Source: Mytilus galloprovincialis (taxonomy: Eukaryota > Mollusca > Bivalvia > Mytilida > Mytilidae). From it: a stretch of 64,000 bases of DNA. The stretch covers positions 6,537,112-6,601,111 of the forward strand of contig NC_134842.1 of the NCBI RefSeq assembly GCF_965363235.1, read 5' to 3'. Shown one piece after another: positions 47,282-59,500 of this stretch. Positions within the stretch are counted from its first letter, which is position 1; every line of letters begins with the position of its first letter. Below the pieces are notes generated by a model. That model saw only the letters and a program-made list of their open reading frames with translations, did no database searches and was not told where the DNA came from. Position numbers and translations under genes: made by a program.

Positions 47282-50200
47282 ATGTCAGCAGATGAGATGA
47301 AAGAAAAATTTGAAGGAAAATGGAAAGTGTATAAAAGTGAAAATTTAGACGAAATTCTGAAAGCATTGGGTACGTACGTATGTTTTGTTACATTAAGATA
47401 TATCGTTTGTTTTATGATTGACAGCTGCAATTTTAAGAGTACATTGTAATAATAAACAGAAAATAAACCTTTAATTTGGTTGTACAAACATTTGTTATAC
47501 TTTATTTGTGTGCTAAACGTAAATGACAAATATTTTAAACAAATGCAGGACGAAAACCAATTTGCAAAATAAAGAGTCCATCTAAATAAGGTTGAGGGGT
47601 GTTCGTTTGGAATGCTACTACAGGGGTCGTATGTTTGGTTGAGAAGAGAATGGCGCTGATCATAAAGGAATACACATTTGGATTTTATTACAATCTCATA
47701 TGATTAGTCCTATTGGAAAAAACACTGATCTCGACTCCAACCGGGGTAATAATTCGGATACTGCTCACGGAAATGGAAAAAAGTGCCAATTCTTTTATTA
47801 CCAAAATGAATATACTATTTTACTTTATTATACTTTACATAGACTGTCAAAGTGAAGAAAAATTGTATTACTTCACTTCTGTTTTTATATATATATATAT
47901 TTAACTGGTATATTGTTGTGTGACTTACATATTTCAGTACTTTCAATTTAAAATTTGACATTAAAAGACAATTATGATCGAACATTCATTAAGATAAATT
48001 GAATAGCAAATAGCTGAGAGGGTAATAGAGCAGATTGGTTATCCTCGAAAAGCATTGACAAACACGCCTTTGCTCAGGTGACAATGTTTTCTCTGGGAAA
48101 CAATCTGCTTTATCGACCCAGCTATGTGCTATTTATACACTCATATCGTTTCAAGAAAATTCTATTTGGTTTTAGAAATAGGTTTTCCATTGAGAAAAAT
48201 TGCTGCTCAATTTTCACCAGTGCACACTATTACCATTGATGGAAATAAAATAAATTTGATAATAGAAGCCGGACCAAAGAAAAAAGAGGAAGATTTCCTG
48301 TTAGATGCTGAGGTTGGCAAACAAACTGAGGATGGTAGAGATGGAAAGGTAAATATTGAACATCGGTAAAATACTTTTGCCTAAATATTCAATACATACT
48401 ATTGTCTAATTATGTGTAGTCTGCATCCGTAAAAAGAGTAAACAATGACCTAAATTTCGAGATAAATTAAATAAACAGATATAGTAGGAACACCCATGAG
48501 ACAACTATTTATTAGAATACCAAGAGACAAGGATGTCAACCACTACATGAAACTGTACAAACAATAAACAAATCACACTCATTTAGTTTTTAAGATTCTT
48601 TTAACAAAACGATTGTTTTGACATGGTACATGAAATTTTTGATAGCAATAATGAGCTTAACCTTGTAAAAGTTTGCCAATTCATCTACATGTATGCACTC
48701 ACTGTGTATTGTGGAGTCAGTGTCATGAATGCATTTTCTTTTCTTTAAACAGTGCATGACAACATATACAGATGGCGTATTGACAACACTTACAACTCCC
48801 AATGATACCACTAAGTCTGCAATTACAGTCAGCAGGGTGATACAGGGAGGAGATCTAGTCATGGTGATTATAGTTGTTTTGTACATTTTGTATCATCAAG
48901 ACACTCCAATTATAATTGTATAGGTAGAGAATGTTGTCATGAAAGATCTGTATTCATAAACTGTTGATAAATGTAACGTTTCTCTTACATTTATTTTAAC
49001 TCTAAACCAAATTGATATACCTCCGCAGGATGTTAAAACAGGAAACGGTGAAAGTTAAACCTTACAATATTTTCAGTCGACAATATGCTGCATACTGTAT
49101 AAGATTTTTGAAATATTTTGTAGATATCTTATACATTTTAAAGCTAGATTTTGAAAATAGAAACATACAGACGGTTTTCTTCGCTTTCACACACATAAAG
49201 GGTCATTTCTAATACCTGTATCTTTGTATAGCGCTTAGTTTTAAGGCTTTTGATAATATTTTACCTTATCAGACCATTTTAACTTAATACCTTATAATAT
49301 TAAAACTTAACCAAGAATAAATTATTTCAGTTAAATACATTTTGCGTACAAGGGTCCGTGTAACACTTATCAATTCAAAGTTTTAAAAAGTTTTGAAATT
49401 TTAGATTTTTGGAATTTTGATCAAAGTTTTAAAATATCAAAATTTCAAATTGTGTTAAAGTTTTGAAATTTTGAAATTTTAACCAAATTATTAAAATATC
49501 AAAACTCTAAATATCGTTTATAAATTTGATAGTTTAGAAATTTGATTAAACTTTAAAAATACTAAACCTAACGCGCAATTTTGATTATTTCACTTTTTGA
49601 AAGTTTGATTTTTTAAATGTTTGCTTAAAATATCAAAATAGAAAAGGGGCAATAAGAGGGATACCTGTAAAAAGCGAAACGAAATAAAAGCGGAACGAAA
49701 CGAAACATTATGAATTAAAAACATACTGATACTTAAAGGGGCACTAGCTACTGGATATATAAAAAATCTTAAGTAAGATTTTTTTTGTTCAATCAATAGT
49801 GAAAGTGAAATAGTGAAATAATAATTCGCTTTTAGCAGCCAAAATGGTTTAATTTTGTCAAATTAAGCGATGAAACATTGATTTTTACTGTTTCACTTGC
49901 AAGTGAATTAGCCGACCTCATTAAATCCGTATTCATGTGAACTTCAATGTAACCCCTCGCTAGAGATTGACAACGCATGCATTATACGTGTATAGGTTAT
50001 TTAAAGAAAAAGAATGTCAACAATGAAAGTGAAACTACGGTAAATCATTTGATTACTGATTCGATCTATATAAAATTATTCTTATACGGTTAAAAACAAT
50101 GAGACACATAAATTTTTAATCTATAAGATAAAATCAAACAGACCTTTAAAAATCCAATTGCACGTGTTGGTTAAATCTATTCATATCGTTATTTATGTTT

Positions 50201-53200
50201 ACATCGCTTATATGGTCATCTGAGGTCAAATCAATAGTTAATTAGATGGCGTCTGGACTAACATACACACGAAACGAACCTATATATTATCTATACCATG
50301 CTCTGTATACTGTTTATTTTAGACTTTTGGTAGTTTGGATAAATGTTTTTCATTGTAATAAATCAAATATGAGAATTTGAGTCAAATCGGTGACCATGAA
50401 TTTGACAGCTAGTGCCCCTTTAAAAGTTTATGTATGAAATAATTCGGACATTTGTAAGCGGTGAAAAATTGGATGACAAAATTAATATTTCTTAAAAGAA
50501 GATAATCTATTTAAAAAACAGACGTACGGCTCTGATATTGACCATTTTATCTGCTGGTTTTATGATACTGAATGATGGTGTCCTAATTAAGGTTGTGCTA
50601 GTCCAAAATGTGGGAGGTTTTTAATATAAACTTATTTACGCTGAAATTAAGACGGTACTAAGATTCAATATCAGCAAATTGGAACCAAGATACTGTATCA
50701 AGGTATCTACAAAAACTCATCATAGATGGATACCAGAATATAAATTTTGCCGGTTTTTGCGCCAGACGCGCGTTTCGTCTACAAAAGACTTATCATTGAC
50801 ACTCGAACCAAATGAAGTTAAAAAGGCAAATAAAGTCAAATAAAATCAAAAGGCCAAATAAAGTAAACTTTTAAATCCAAAGTATAGCTCTGGTTTTGTA
50901 AAAGTTGAAACCTTTCATATCATATATAAACGTATACCATAAACATAATTTTCACGAGCATTCATATTTATGTTATAGTTGCCGCTGTACCACATTAAGC
51001 ACCCATCTATCCAGTTGTATAGGTGCCGGCATTTTGAAAATTGTGTTCAAAAGTTTCTATCAGCGATAAATGGTAATCTTCTGGGGAACCAATATTTAGA
51101 TAGTCCCTGTTTTTTTACTTGATATTACCACTAGGGGCCTTGATAATGGTACATTAAAATATTCTGATCCCTAATTTGATGATATAATATTCTATGCCAG
51201 CAGAGGACAAAAGAAAAATTATCCATGCCTTTTAGTGTTAAATTTTGAACCAGACAAGTTGATTAATAGCGATGAAAAACTTAATAAAATTGTTAGTGCT
51301 TCGACAAAACAACCTCACCCCACTTTAAAAGTAAAATGGTTGCTCCCTTAAAGACAACGTTTGGACTGGTTATCATACACGTAGCTCCATTATAGGTTCT
51401 AAATCAACCACTGTTTTATAATAGTAAACAAAAGGAATAGATTTTTTTGTATTAAAGGATATTTGTATTAAAGGATATTATTGTCCCGTATTTGCATTTT
51501 GTTATTTGGGTATTTTTAAGTTATCGTACGACAATCGACTTTGAGCAAACTAAAAGTACACATGTACATCCAGTTAGAATGGGGCGTGCAAAGAGAAGCC
51601 ACACTGTCAGCTGCATGATGGATTTTTTTCCATTTTTGGCCGTACACTTATGTTGCTCTCGAAAAACCAGTACAATGTAAAACGCTGAATTTTAAGTATA
51701 GAATTCACCTACGGAACGCTGAAACTGAAATTTGAAATTCAAGAAAAATAAGAACGAAACAATTAAAGAGGTGTTTGACCAATGAGAAGTTAATACATAT
51801 TTAAATCCATCTATAAGGTAAATTTTGTCCTCGGAAGTTGAATCTTACGTTTCTTCGTAATTTGTATGTAAACAACCTATTTTAAATTATCGATTTTTTT
51901 TGTTGCCAGTGAGAAATATTTCATGAATGTTCCGGAACAAATTAGCAATAAATGCAACAGGGAGAGAGTGTGCATAATGAAGACATATAAACCTTTCAAT
52001 TAGTTTATAAGTTGAGGTCTGAAGCTGGCGTATGATAGTAACTGCTAGCCTTATATATATATTAGTCCTTTGTTATTTTATTATCATTGTCATGTTGATA
52101 GTTTCTTAGTTTGTTTCCTATTTTGACATAGGACTTGTATTTCCTATTAAAGTGCGTTTTACTGTTCGTATTACTGTGTGTTTTTCATTCTTTATTGGCT
52201 AGAGGTATAGGGGGAGGGTTGTGATCTCACGAAGCATGTTAAACCCCGCCACATTTGTGCGCCTGTCCCAATCCAGGAGCCTCTGTCCTTCTAAGTCTTG
52301 TATGATTTTGATTTTAATTCATTGTTATATTTCGGAGTTTAGTATTACGTCTATAATCACTGAACCAGTACATTTTTTTGTCTAGGTGCCAACTGAAACA
52401 CACCTAGCACAACTTTCATTCTAATGCAACAACGTTTGTAACGTTCATTTTGATTGGATAACGTCACTTTCTTACATGGCATCAATTGACAATTGATGCT
52501 ATGGGACATACGCGCAAGCGCAGACGGCATATGACAGATTTTAAATACATGTTTTAACGTTGTTTTCTGTCAGTTTCATTAGAATGAAGATAACAATATT
52601 GTATTTTAAGCTCCGACGGCATCAATTGGGGATTTGATGATCGCAAATACCCGTTTACTGTCTCCGCTAACGCGTCGCCAGTAAACTTAATTTGCGACCA
52701 TCAAATCCCCAATTGATGCCGTCGGAGCTTAAAATACAATACAGTTATCTCCTAATTGCAACGCTATATATTAAGTATTCCTTCCGTATCATTTCTTGGA
52801 ACTGAAATAAATCATAAAAGGCAATATATTATCATCATGGCTTTTGCAATCGATTAACAAGAAAGGAAAACGTTTTAAGTTGTATGCGACCGAAGCGCTG
52901 TTTCTGGATCTACCTTCATCAGGAACGTCAAAAAGGCGAATAATACTATATGGTTTACTTCGAGTTGGTCATTTTTCACTGATACTTCTAAATGTTGGGC
53001 ACTGGGAACACAAAATAGATTTGAATTATTTATCTCAAACGCTAAACCTTATATAAGAGATTTAAACCAACGTTGTTGATTCCGGTTTAAATAGGTTTAA
53101 TTATATTTTTTTTTATAGATGCACAACCTTAAAATTTCAGGATACTGTTATCCCATGTGATGTCTAATATGTTTCATAAAAAAATCCCGACTTCTTCTTT

Positions 53201-53850
53201 TCATTATTTATTTTTTTATTAAGAATTATTTGATATATTTCATGCTATTTATTTATAACTAAGAATAGTTCTTATCAGAGCCGTGTTTACATCAGTGATT
53301 ACAGGTATCCCTCTTGTCGCCCTTTTATATTTAAGCAAACATTTAAAAAATTAAACTTTCAAAAAGTGAAATAATCAAAATTGCACGATAGGTTTAGCAT
53401 TTTAAAAGTTTGATCAAGTTTCTAAAATATCAAATTTATAAACGATATTTAGAGTTTTGATATTTTAATAATTTGGTTAAAATTTCAAAATTTCAAAACT
53501 CTTAACACAATTTGAAATTTTGATATATTAAAACTTTGATCAAAATTCCAAAAATCTAAAATTTCAAAACGTTTTAAAACTTTGAATTGATAAGTGTTAC
53601 ACGGACCTACAAGACAATGAGACAGCAAGTCAAAACCAAAATGACCGACACATATTTATAGATCATTGTACAGTATTCAGCAATAAACAGATGTCAATAA
53701 AATATGCCAAAGCTAAATCAACTTGAGTCTGTAAAATATGAATAAGGCAAACAAATATATTCTTCTTCTTCTTAACAAATTAACAATATTTCATTATAGA
53801 CGATATCACGTGGTGATGTAACCGGGAAAAGAATTTTCAAGAGAACATAG
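47282..53850 (+). CDS. Fatty-acid-binding protein (FABP) 3, four exons, 140 aa
   Basis: Exons 47282-47369, 48176-48348, 48753-48863 and 53800-53850 join in phases 1, 0, 0. Exon lengths (88, 173, 111, 51) equal those of FABP 2. The signature GKWKVYKSENLDEIL has Leu for the usual Phe/Tyr. Exon 2 gives IGFPLRKIAAQFSP and then TITIDGNKINLIIEAGPK. The acceptor at 48175 keeps the length of FABP 2, although it makes the split codon Glu where the paralogues have Gly. Arg115 (TVSRVIQ) and Arg135 (KRIF) are the carboxylate-binding pair; position 137 is Phe. The exon 3 donor is a weak GTGATT. Intron 3 (4.9 kb) contains a 4,255-bp foldback element. It is a cytosolic lipid carrier, the third of the cluster. 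Confidence 0.9.
48009..48124. repeat. Imperfect palindrome just before exon 2 of FABP 3
   Basis: The left arm TAGCTGAGAGGGTAATAGAG continues to about GCATTGAC. It pairs with the right arm that starts TGACAATG and ends TTTATCGACCCAGCTA, with mismatches. The centre contains ACGCCTTTGCTCAGG. It ends 51 bases before the exon. Confidence 0.7.
49736..50420. mobile_element. 685-bp MITE with 14-bp inverted ends and TA duplication
   Basis: Ends AAGGGGCACTAGCT and AGCTAGTGCCCCTT are perfect inverted repeats with TA on each side (49734-49735, 50421-50422). A TA duplication fits Tc1/mariner-like or ISL2EU-like elements. No coding capacity. It is nested in the 4,255-bp foldback. Confidence 0.75.
50740..50890 (+). 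repeat. Dispersed mussel repeat (family H), copy 1
   Basis: GCCAGACGCGCGTTTCGTCT, then CAAAAGACTTATCATTGACA and AAAGGCCAAATAAAGT. The reverse-complement core AAACGCGCGTCATGCATAT is at 63435-63530. Confidence 0.7.
52195..52340 (+). repeat. Family A repeat, half copy, inside the foldback
   Basis: GGTATAGGGGGAGGGTTG and GCGCCTGTCCCAATCCAGGA, the plus-strand form of the 25218-25365 half. Confidence 0.65.
52588..52750. repeat. Long palindrome inside the foldback element
   Basis: Arms of about 72 bases include GCTCCGACGGCATCAATTGG and its exact complement, with a few mismatches towards the centre and at the outer end. The loop is TCTCCGCTAACGCGTCGC. Confidence 0.9.
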
Positions 53851-55782
53851 AACAGAGACAAGACGCCAGTTGATCTTCACCTGTTTTGATATTTACATTT
53901 TAAATCTAATTGAATGTTCAGAACTGATCACGTATATTTGTTTTTCGTTTACAAGAGCTTTTTCTCACCTTATTGTATTATTTGATGGCAGCTGTTCAGC
54001 ATTGACTATGGTAACGTTCCGCATAAGTGACGTGGACCACAAACCACGTACCGATAATATTTTCTCTATTCTTGTACAATAGTGTTATTCATATACTTTA
54101 TTTTTATTAGCTTAAACTAATTTTTTGCTAAAGCAATTGTTCACCTGTTTATGTCCGTGCACGTAGTTTTTTTTATGGTTTTGCGCTACAGTTATAATTA
54201 ACTGACTTTATTAAATCCTTCACGAAAAAGCTAGTAGTGAGAATTCCGGTATTTTCCTAAGGTTAACGTTCCAACTCCGCCAGACAAAGTTGTCAGATGA
54301 ACCAGATATAAGTCACAGAGTGCAAACAGTCACTGAGCGCTAAACGTGTGTATGCCTCAAACTTCTTAGAATTAAAAACTCGTATTTAAACTAAATACTA
54401 CCCCTCTATTCGATAAAATTACCAAGTTGTGTCTCTATGAGATAACAAATATAATTAATACCATTGAACAATAAGGTAAACAAAACAAAACATCTATGAA
54501 TATTATATATATTATTATATATCTCCCAAAAAGTGGCGTGGTTTGTTAAACAGCCTTATTTACAAAGTACAATCTTAAATTTAGATAAAAATCATTATGT
54601 GCTACACAAAGATTTCAAGTATTGAAACATGCGTTGCAGATTCATGTTTGAAGTAGTTTGAAGTAGTTTGAAGTAGTTTAAAATTGTTTAACATTATGTT
54701 ATCAATAACACTTGAATTACTATTGACAAATACTTCATATTAAAGTATTTAAACAAATAGTTTATTCTAAATCCTTAATTAAACAGACACTGAAATATGT
54801 ACATATTGTCTTTTTAAAAGTAAAGCATTTATTGCTGCATTGGATCTTACGTTTGGCCAGTTTGGTATTGGTGCGGAGCTGTCAAATAATTTTGTAATTT
54901 TAGGTATAATTTTAATGCGATGATAAGTAAATACTCGCCCAATATCAGTGCATTATCAGGAAGGCTACATAAGACTTATAGAAATGGCAATCAGATCTAA
55001 AAACAGAAAAGGAAAATAAGGCAAAAGGTCGAAGAACATTGGGGGTCTAAATTTTTACAAAACAACCAAAAACATCTATAATAATGTCGATCAAGTAGTG
55101 TAAGAATGTAAGTAGTGTTTCGAGAAAAAAGGACAATATTTGAGTATCGACAATTGAAAAATTAACATGATCAATTGTAAAACAGATTTCCCGCTACGGT
55201 CTACCAATAACAACACTTTTGAACGTATGTTGTCAACATTTTAACTTGAAATGGTTGGTTCTATAGTTCATTGTAAGCAGCAACCCGCTTAAATCATGTA
55301 AGAAAACGTTGGCTCTTGAATATTATATAAACCGAGAAATATATTCTTCATATGCAGATGCTGCTGTACTGTTACTCCATAGGAATGGACAGATGATTTT
55401 AAGCAGAAATAATGCCTTTTCTTAAAACTTTTTATTGTGGTCAATTTGGGTAGATGCGTTGACTTTAATCATACAGTTCTTTAATGCGATGACATTATCT
55501 ACGCAGTGCAACGTCATGTAAACTGGTAGTGATATATTCTTTTATTACATTGGTTGCAATGAAACACATTGATTTCCCAGTTAAATAAAAAGCCGATAAT
55601 TTCACATGTAATAAACGTGGTTATTCCACTCTCTGACGTCATACAACAATCTGGGCGTTGTCAAGTCGTCGATAACGGCGGGTCAACAAAATTGTGAATA
55701 CATAGAAAAAAGATATAGTTCCTTACATGTTTTACATTCATTTCTTTAAAAAAAAAGAGCCATTTGCCAATGTAATAAAAAA

Positions 55783-55912
55783 GAATAACTAATTAAAGAA
55801 TTCACATATCGAACAATATTCAACTCGTGACCGAACAACTCTGATAATTAACTCAGGCGCTACGCTATGTGTTGTTCGGTCACTCATTGAATAATCTTCG
55901 ATTAGTTATTCC
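55783..55912. repeat. Imperfect palindrome with GC-rich loop
   Basis: GAATAACTAATT at the left pairs with the ATTAGTTATTC at the right, and GTGACCGAACAAC with GTTGTTCGGTCAC. The left arm has about 16 extra bases. The centre contains CTCAGGCGCTACGC. Confidence 0.75.
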
Positions 55913-56382
55913 ATCATTCAATATTAGAATTCCGTAATTTCTGTTCAATAATTCGAAAATTGGTTGAGCCGCACATATACATTATTTAAAATCTGTTAAG
56001 TTTACATATAACTGATAAATGGGAACGCATGAAACAAAAATACAACAATATCAAGAATCTCATATTAAATCTGTTAATGCTGAACTTTAAGAGCTCTGTG
56101 TTGACTGTTTATTAGCCTCACGATCCGGTAAACTTCGGAAACAAACTCGGACGTTAATTATATTGCAATCAACGATTATTGAATGCTGTATTTTATGTCG
56201 GTAATACGTTATAGAATCGTCATACACATTGACCTAGTTGAGTATATATATAAACTTATTGGTTAAATAATTCCGATAACATTGAAGTTGCAGGAAACTC
56301 GTTTCGTTTCTCAGGACTTAAGGGAGAATCTGTTGGACTCTTATACAGCAACAAAGTGGTATTAAATATGCAGCAATACCTA

Positions 56383-56388
56383 TTTATT
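56383..56388 (-). terminator. Possible poly(A) signal of the modular extracellular gene
   Basis: TTTATT on the plus strand, AATAAA on the minus strand, 133 bases after the stop codon at 56521. Confidence 0.4.
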
Positions 56389-56520
56389 ATATATTACAAT
56401 TTGGACGGAACTATATAACACAATTTGTAAATTAATTGTTTAGCGAACAAAAAGTCCATACACTATAATAAAATGAAAATAAAACGAATTCTTAATATAC
56501 AATTTCATTTGTATGGCTCA

Positions 56521-59500
56521 TTATAGTAATATAGTTTGTCGATATGTTGTTGTTATTCCAGTTAACGACGTGGCAGTGACGACTGCCCTTATTTCATGAT
56601 AATCTTGCGATAAATCAATGGTGACTCTTGTTTCGGTCGTTGTAGATGGCATTAAAATATCTGACATTCCTTTTGCAGAGCCTATTGCTACCTGGAATGA
56701 ACGTATATCTTTGGATTGAAACACTTCCTTCCAGTCTATATAATTGGTACCATAGCTGAACCCTTTCCCTACAATTGAAATATCGATACAATTGCATTTC
56801 CAATCAGTAAATTAACATGCATATGTATATGAGCAAGGAACTTGTTTATATCAAATTTAAATAACTATAACCAACAAAATGTGGACTATATAAAAGTATA
56901 TAAAATCAGAAATTGCAAATTGACTTAATTTTCCCTTGAAGAAATATACTATTGACTATTTACAGACTATTATATCAGTTCAGTTATGACACTACGGAAG
57001 AAGTTTTTGCTCTTTGATTGATTATTTCAGAAGTATCGTTCTACCTCAGTGATTCGCTATGCATTTAGTATTTATTCTTTTTGATTGTTGGATTGCATTT
57101 TTCTTTCCGCTCACAGATGATATCGGATATGTTCCTAGTGCCATACTTACAATCACGTTCCCTTTTCGCGAATGTGGCTTACCGAACTATACTATTTACT
57201 GGGTTGTAATACTATGAGCTGCAAGACCAAATGTGGAGCAGGATCTGCTTACCGTTCAAGATAACATGAGATCGCCCCATCTTTTGATGGGGTTCGTGTT
57301 GTACAGTCTAGTTTTCTATGTTGTATTTTGTGTACTATTAATTTTTCTGTTTATCTATTTCTTTTATTGCGGTCTATGTGTTGAATGCATCGCTTGTATC
57401 TTTCGCCCCTTTGTTTACTTGTTTACACAATCGTATTCATAAACCTTACCTGATAATAACGGTTTATTATGTTCACATCTCACTGACGCCTGTTTGGGGA
57501 TACTGGAGATATTTCCGACATTTGTTCCTACGACATCCACGCTGTATGCTTCCTTGTTTTTCATGGGTACATTTTTTATTTGAATGTAATTCTTGTTGGG
57601 AGTTCGAATATCCGAGAACACTGTTTTGTTTCTAAAAACTCGTGTTGAATATGACTGAATTCCGGAAAGATCGTGAAAATTATCCCATCGGAAAGTAAGT
57701 GTCTTCTGGTCTCCAGTTACGTTACTTATTCCTGTGTCAGTAAGAAATTGTATTTTTGAAACAATGTTTGATGGTGGAATGTAAGAGACCACTAACGGTT
57801 CGTTATGCGCATATCCAGATAATTGAACACCATTTATACAGCGAAGTTTCAGGAATATTCTGCTTCCGTGTTGGACCTTAAATGTTTCTGACTGAGAAAA
57901 TGATATTGATGATGTAGCTGTCCAACCTATTATTTCAGAGGACGATTCTGAAATTCCTGAAATAAAAGATTACTTGTGCAATATTGTATTAAATGTCTAG
58001 AGTATCTGCTTAATTTCATTTTTATAAACATTATATCTGCTATCAATACCTTATCTTATCAGCAGGTACATATATCACTTCAATCTAAATTGTATAGTTA
58101 AGAACACACGTGGTGAATATCAACAACAGTCAGTTTATCTATTGTTAGAAAGATATTTGGAATAAAATAAACCTGTTTCTGGAAATGTAAAAACAATACC
58201 CATCATGGCCATGCGTTATGATTTTTTGTTATTATCATCTACATATACCCCATTTTTACATGTAATGAGTATATCAGGTTTTATCATATATTTAGTAGTA
58301 AATACAGATACCTCGTTTTTAATGAGTATATCAGGTTTTATCATAAATTTTGTAGTAAATACAGTAATTTTGAATGTTAAATAAATAGCCTACTGTTTAA
58401 TCTATATCGCGCAACTTTGATGCGCATCCTTTATCATACCCTTTACCACACGACTACCCCTTATCACACCCTTTATCAAACCCCTACTCATTCTTTTCTT
58501 CAATTTAACATAAGGTCCTTTTTAATGAATGCAAGCTTTTCAAGAAATATTTGTCCTTAAAATGGGTCCTAAATGAACGGTCAGTCGGGCATGACGAAAT
58601 TCATTGTTCGGTTTGTGACTTCACATACGACGAGTATATTTTCTGGCTACAAAATGGAACTATGAAAAAGAACTCAATGAAATACCATACAAAATACAAA
58701 AAAAATACAATTAACTAAATATTTAAAAAAATACCTGGCAAATTGTAAGGTAAACCAGGCGCTAGGGATCAGAAAGAAGTTCAGACATACTCTCCTGTTG
58801 AAATATACGATAAAGCATATAACAGATGGCAAAATATGTATCACATGCCGTATCACCCTCGACCAATATCAACCCTTGGGCCTAAAGGTCCTCGGGCTGA
58901 TATTGGTACATTATGTATCTAGGAATGATTCGGATTTTTCCATGTATTATTCTCTATAAATGTAATGCATAATGTTGTCACATAACGAAGTTATAAACAA
59001 CTTTCGTACAAGTGGGAGATTCAGCTTACAAGTAAATCAGATTTAACCCAAGAGGTGTTTATACGGTAACTGGCTGTATTAAGGCAGAGATATGACAGTT
59101 TATGTATTTTATTTTGTTCTGTTTGTTGAATTGTCGAGCGGTTTTCAGGGTTTATTGGACTTATATTATTCAATGTATCATTCAATTCAGTTCTATTTTT
59201 ATAGGTGTTTTTTGTCACCTATTCTAATTAAGTATTAACATACCTATGCAGTATTCACAAAATTTTACATCACTTTCATCGTCAATAACACGCCATCGTG
59301 AATGAACAAAGGTGGTTGTGTCGTTCTGGGAATCAACTCGGTATTCTAGAAATGATTCTAAGCTTTGAATTACGGGCGGAGTGTGATCAACTACAAATGG
59401 ATGAGCCGTGAATTCAGTTTGTAATCCCGCATGGTTTATAACGATAGCTTGAACATAAACACGTTCACCATGTGTCAGATTAGTCTCTACAATGTCATGC

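Larger units (their letters stand above)
49353..53607. mobile_element. 4,255-bp foldback element in intron 3 of FABP 3
   Basis: Terminal inverted repeats of about 310-318 bases (49353-49670 and 53299-53607) begin GGTCCGTGTAACACTTATCA and end with its exact complement. The arms are AT-rich (AAATTTTGAAATTTT-type blocks), similar along their full length with scattered differences. TACAAG flanks both ends (49347-49352 and 53608-53613), a 6-bp target-site duplication. The inside has no transposase, polymerase or other protein I can recognise. It contains a 685-bp inverted-repeat element, two dispersed repeats and a palindrome. Unclassified and non-autonomous. Confidence 0.85.
53851..56520. other. 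Convergent intergenic region between FABP 3 and the modular extracellular gene
   Basis: No coding region seen. A palindrome lies at 55783-55912. A block around 54490-54545 resembles 22425-22475 (ATCTATGAATATTATATA, then CTCCC/CTCCCT). TTTATT at 56383-56388 is a candidate minus-strand poly(A) signal. The rest is AT-rich and unassigned. Confidence 0.5.

Noticed and set aside
49353-53607. Polinton/Maverick, suggested by long inverted ends and a 6-bp target duplication
   Set aside because: Only 4.3 kb, no polymerase, integrase, protease or capsid-type sequence visible, and the ends start GG. Left unclassified.
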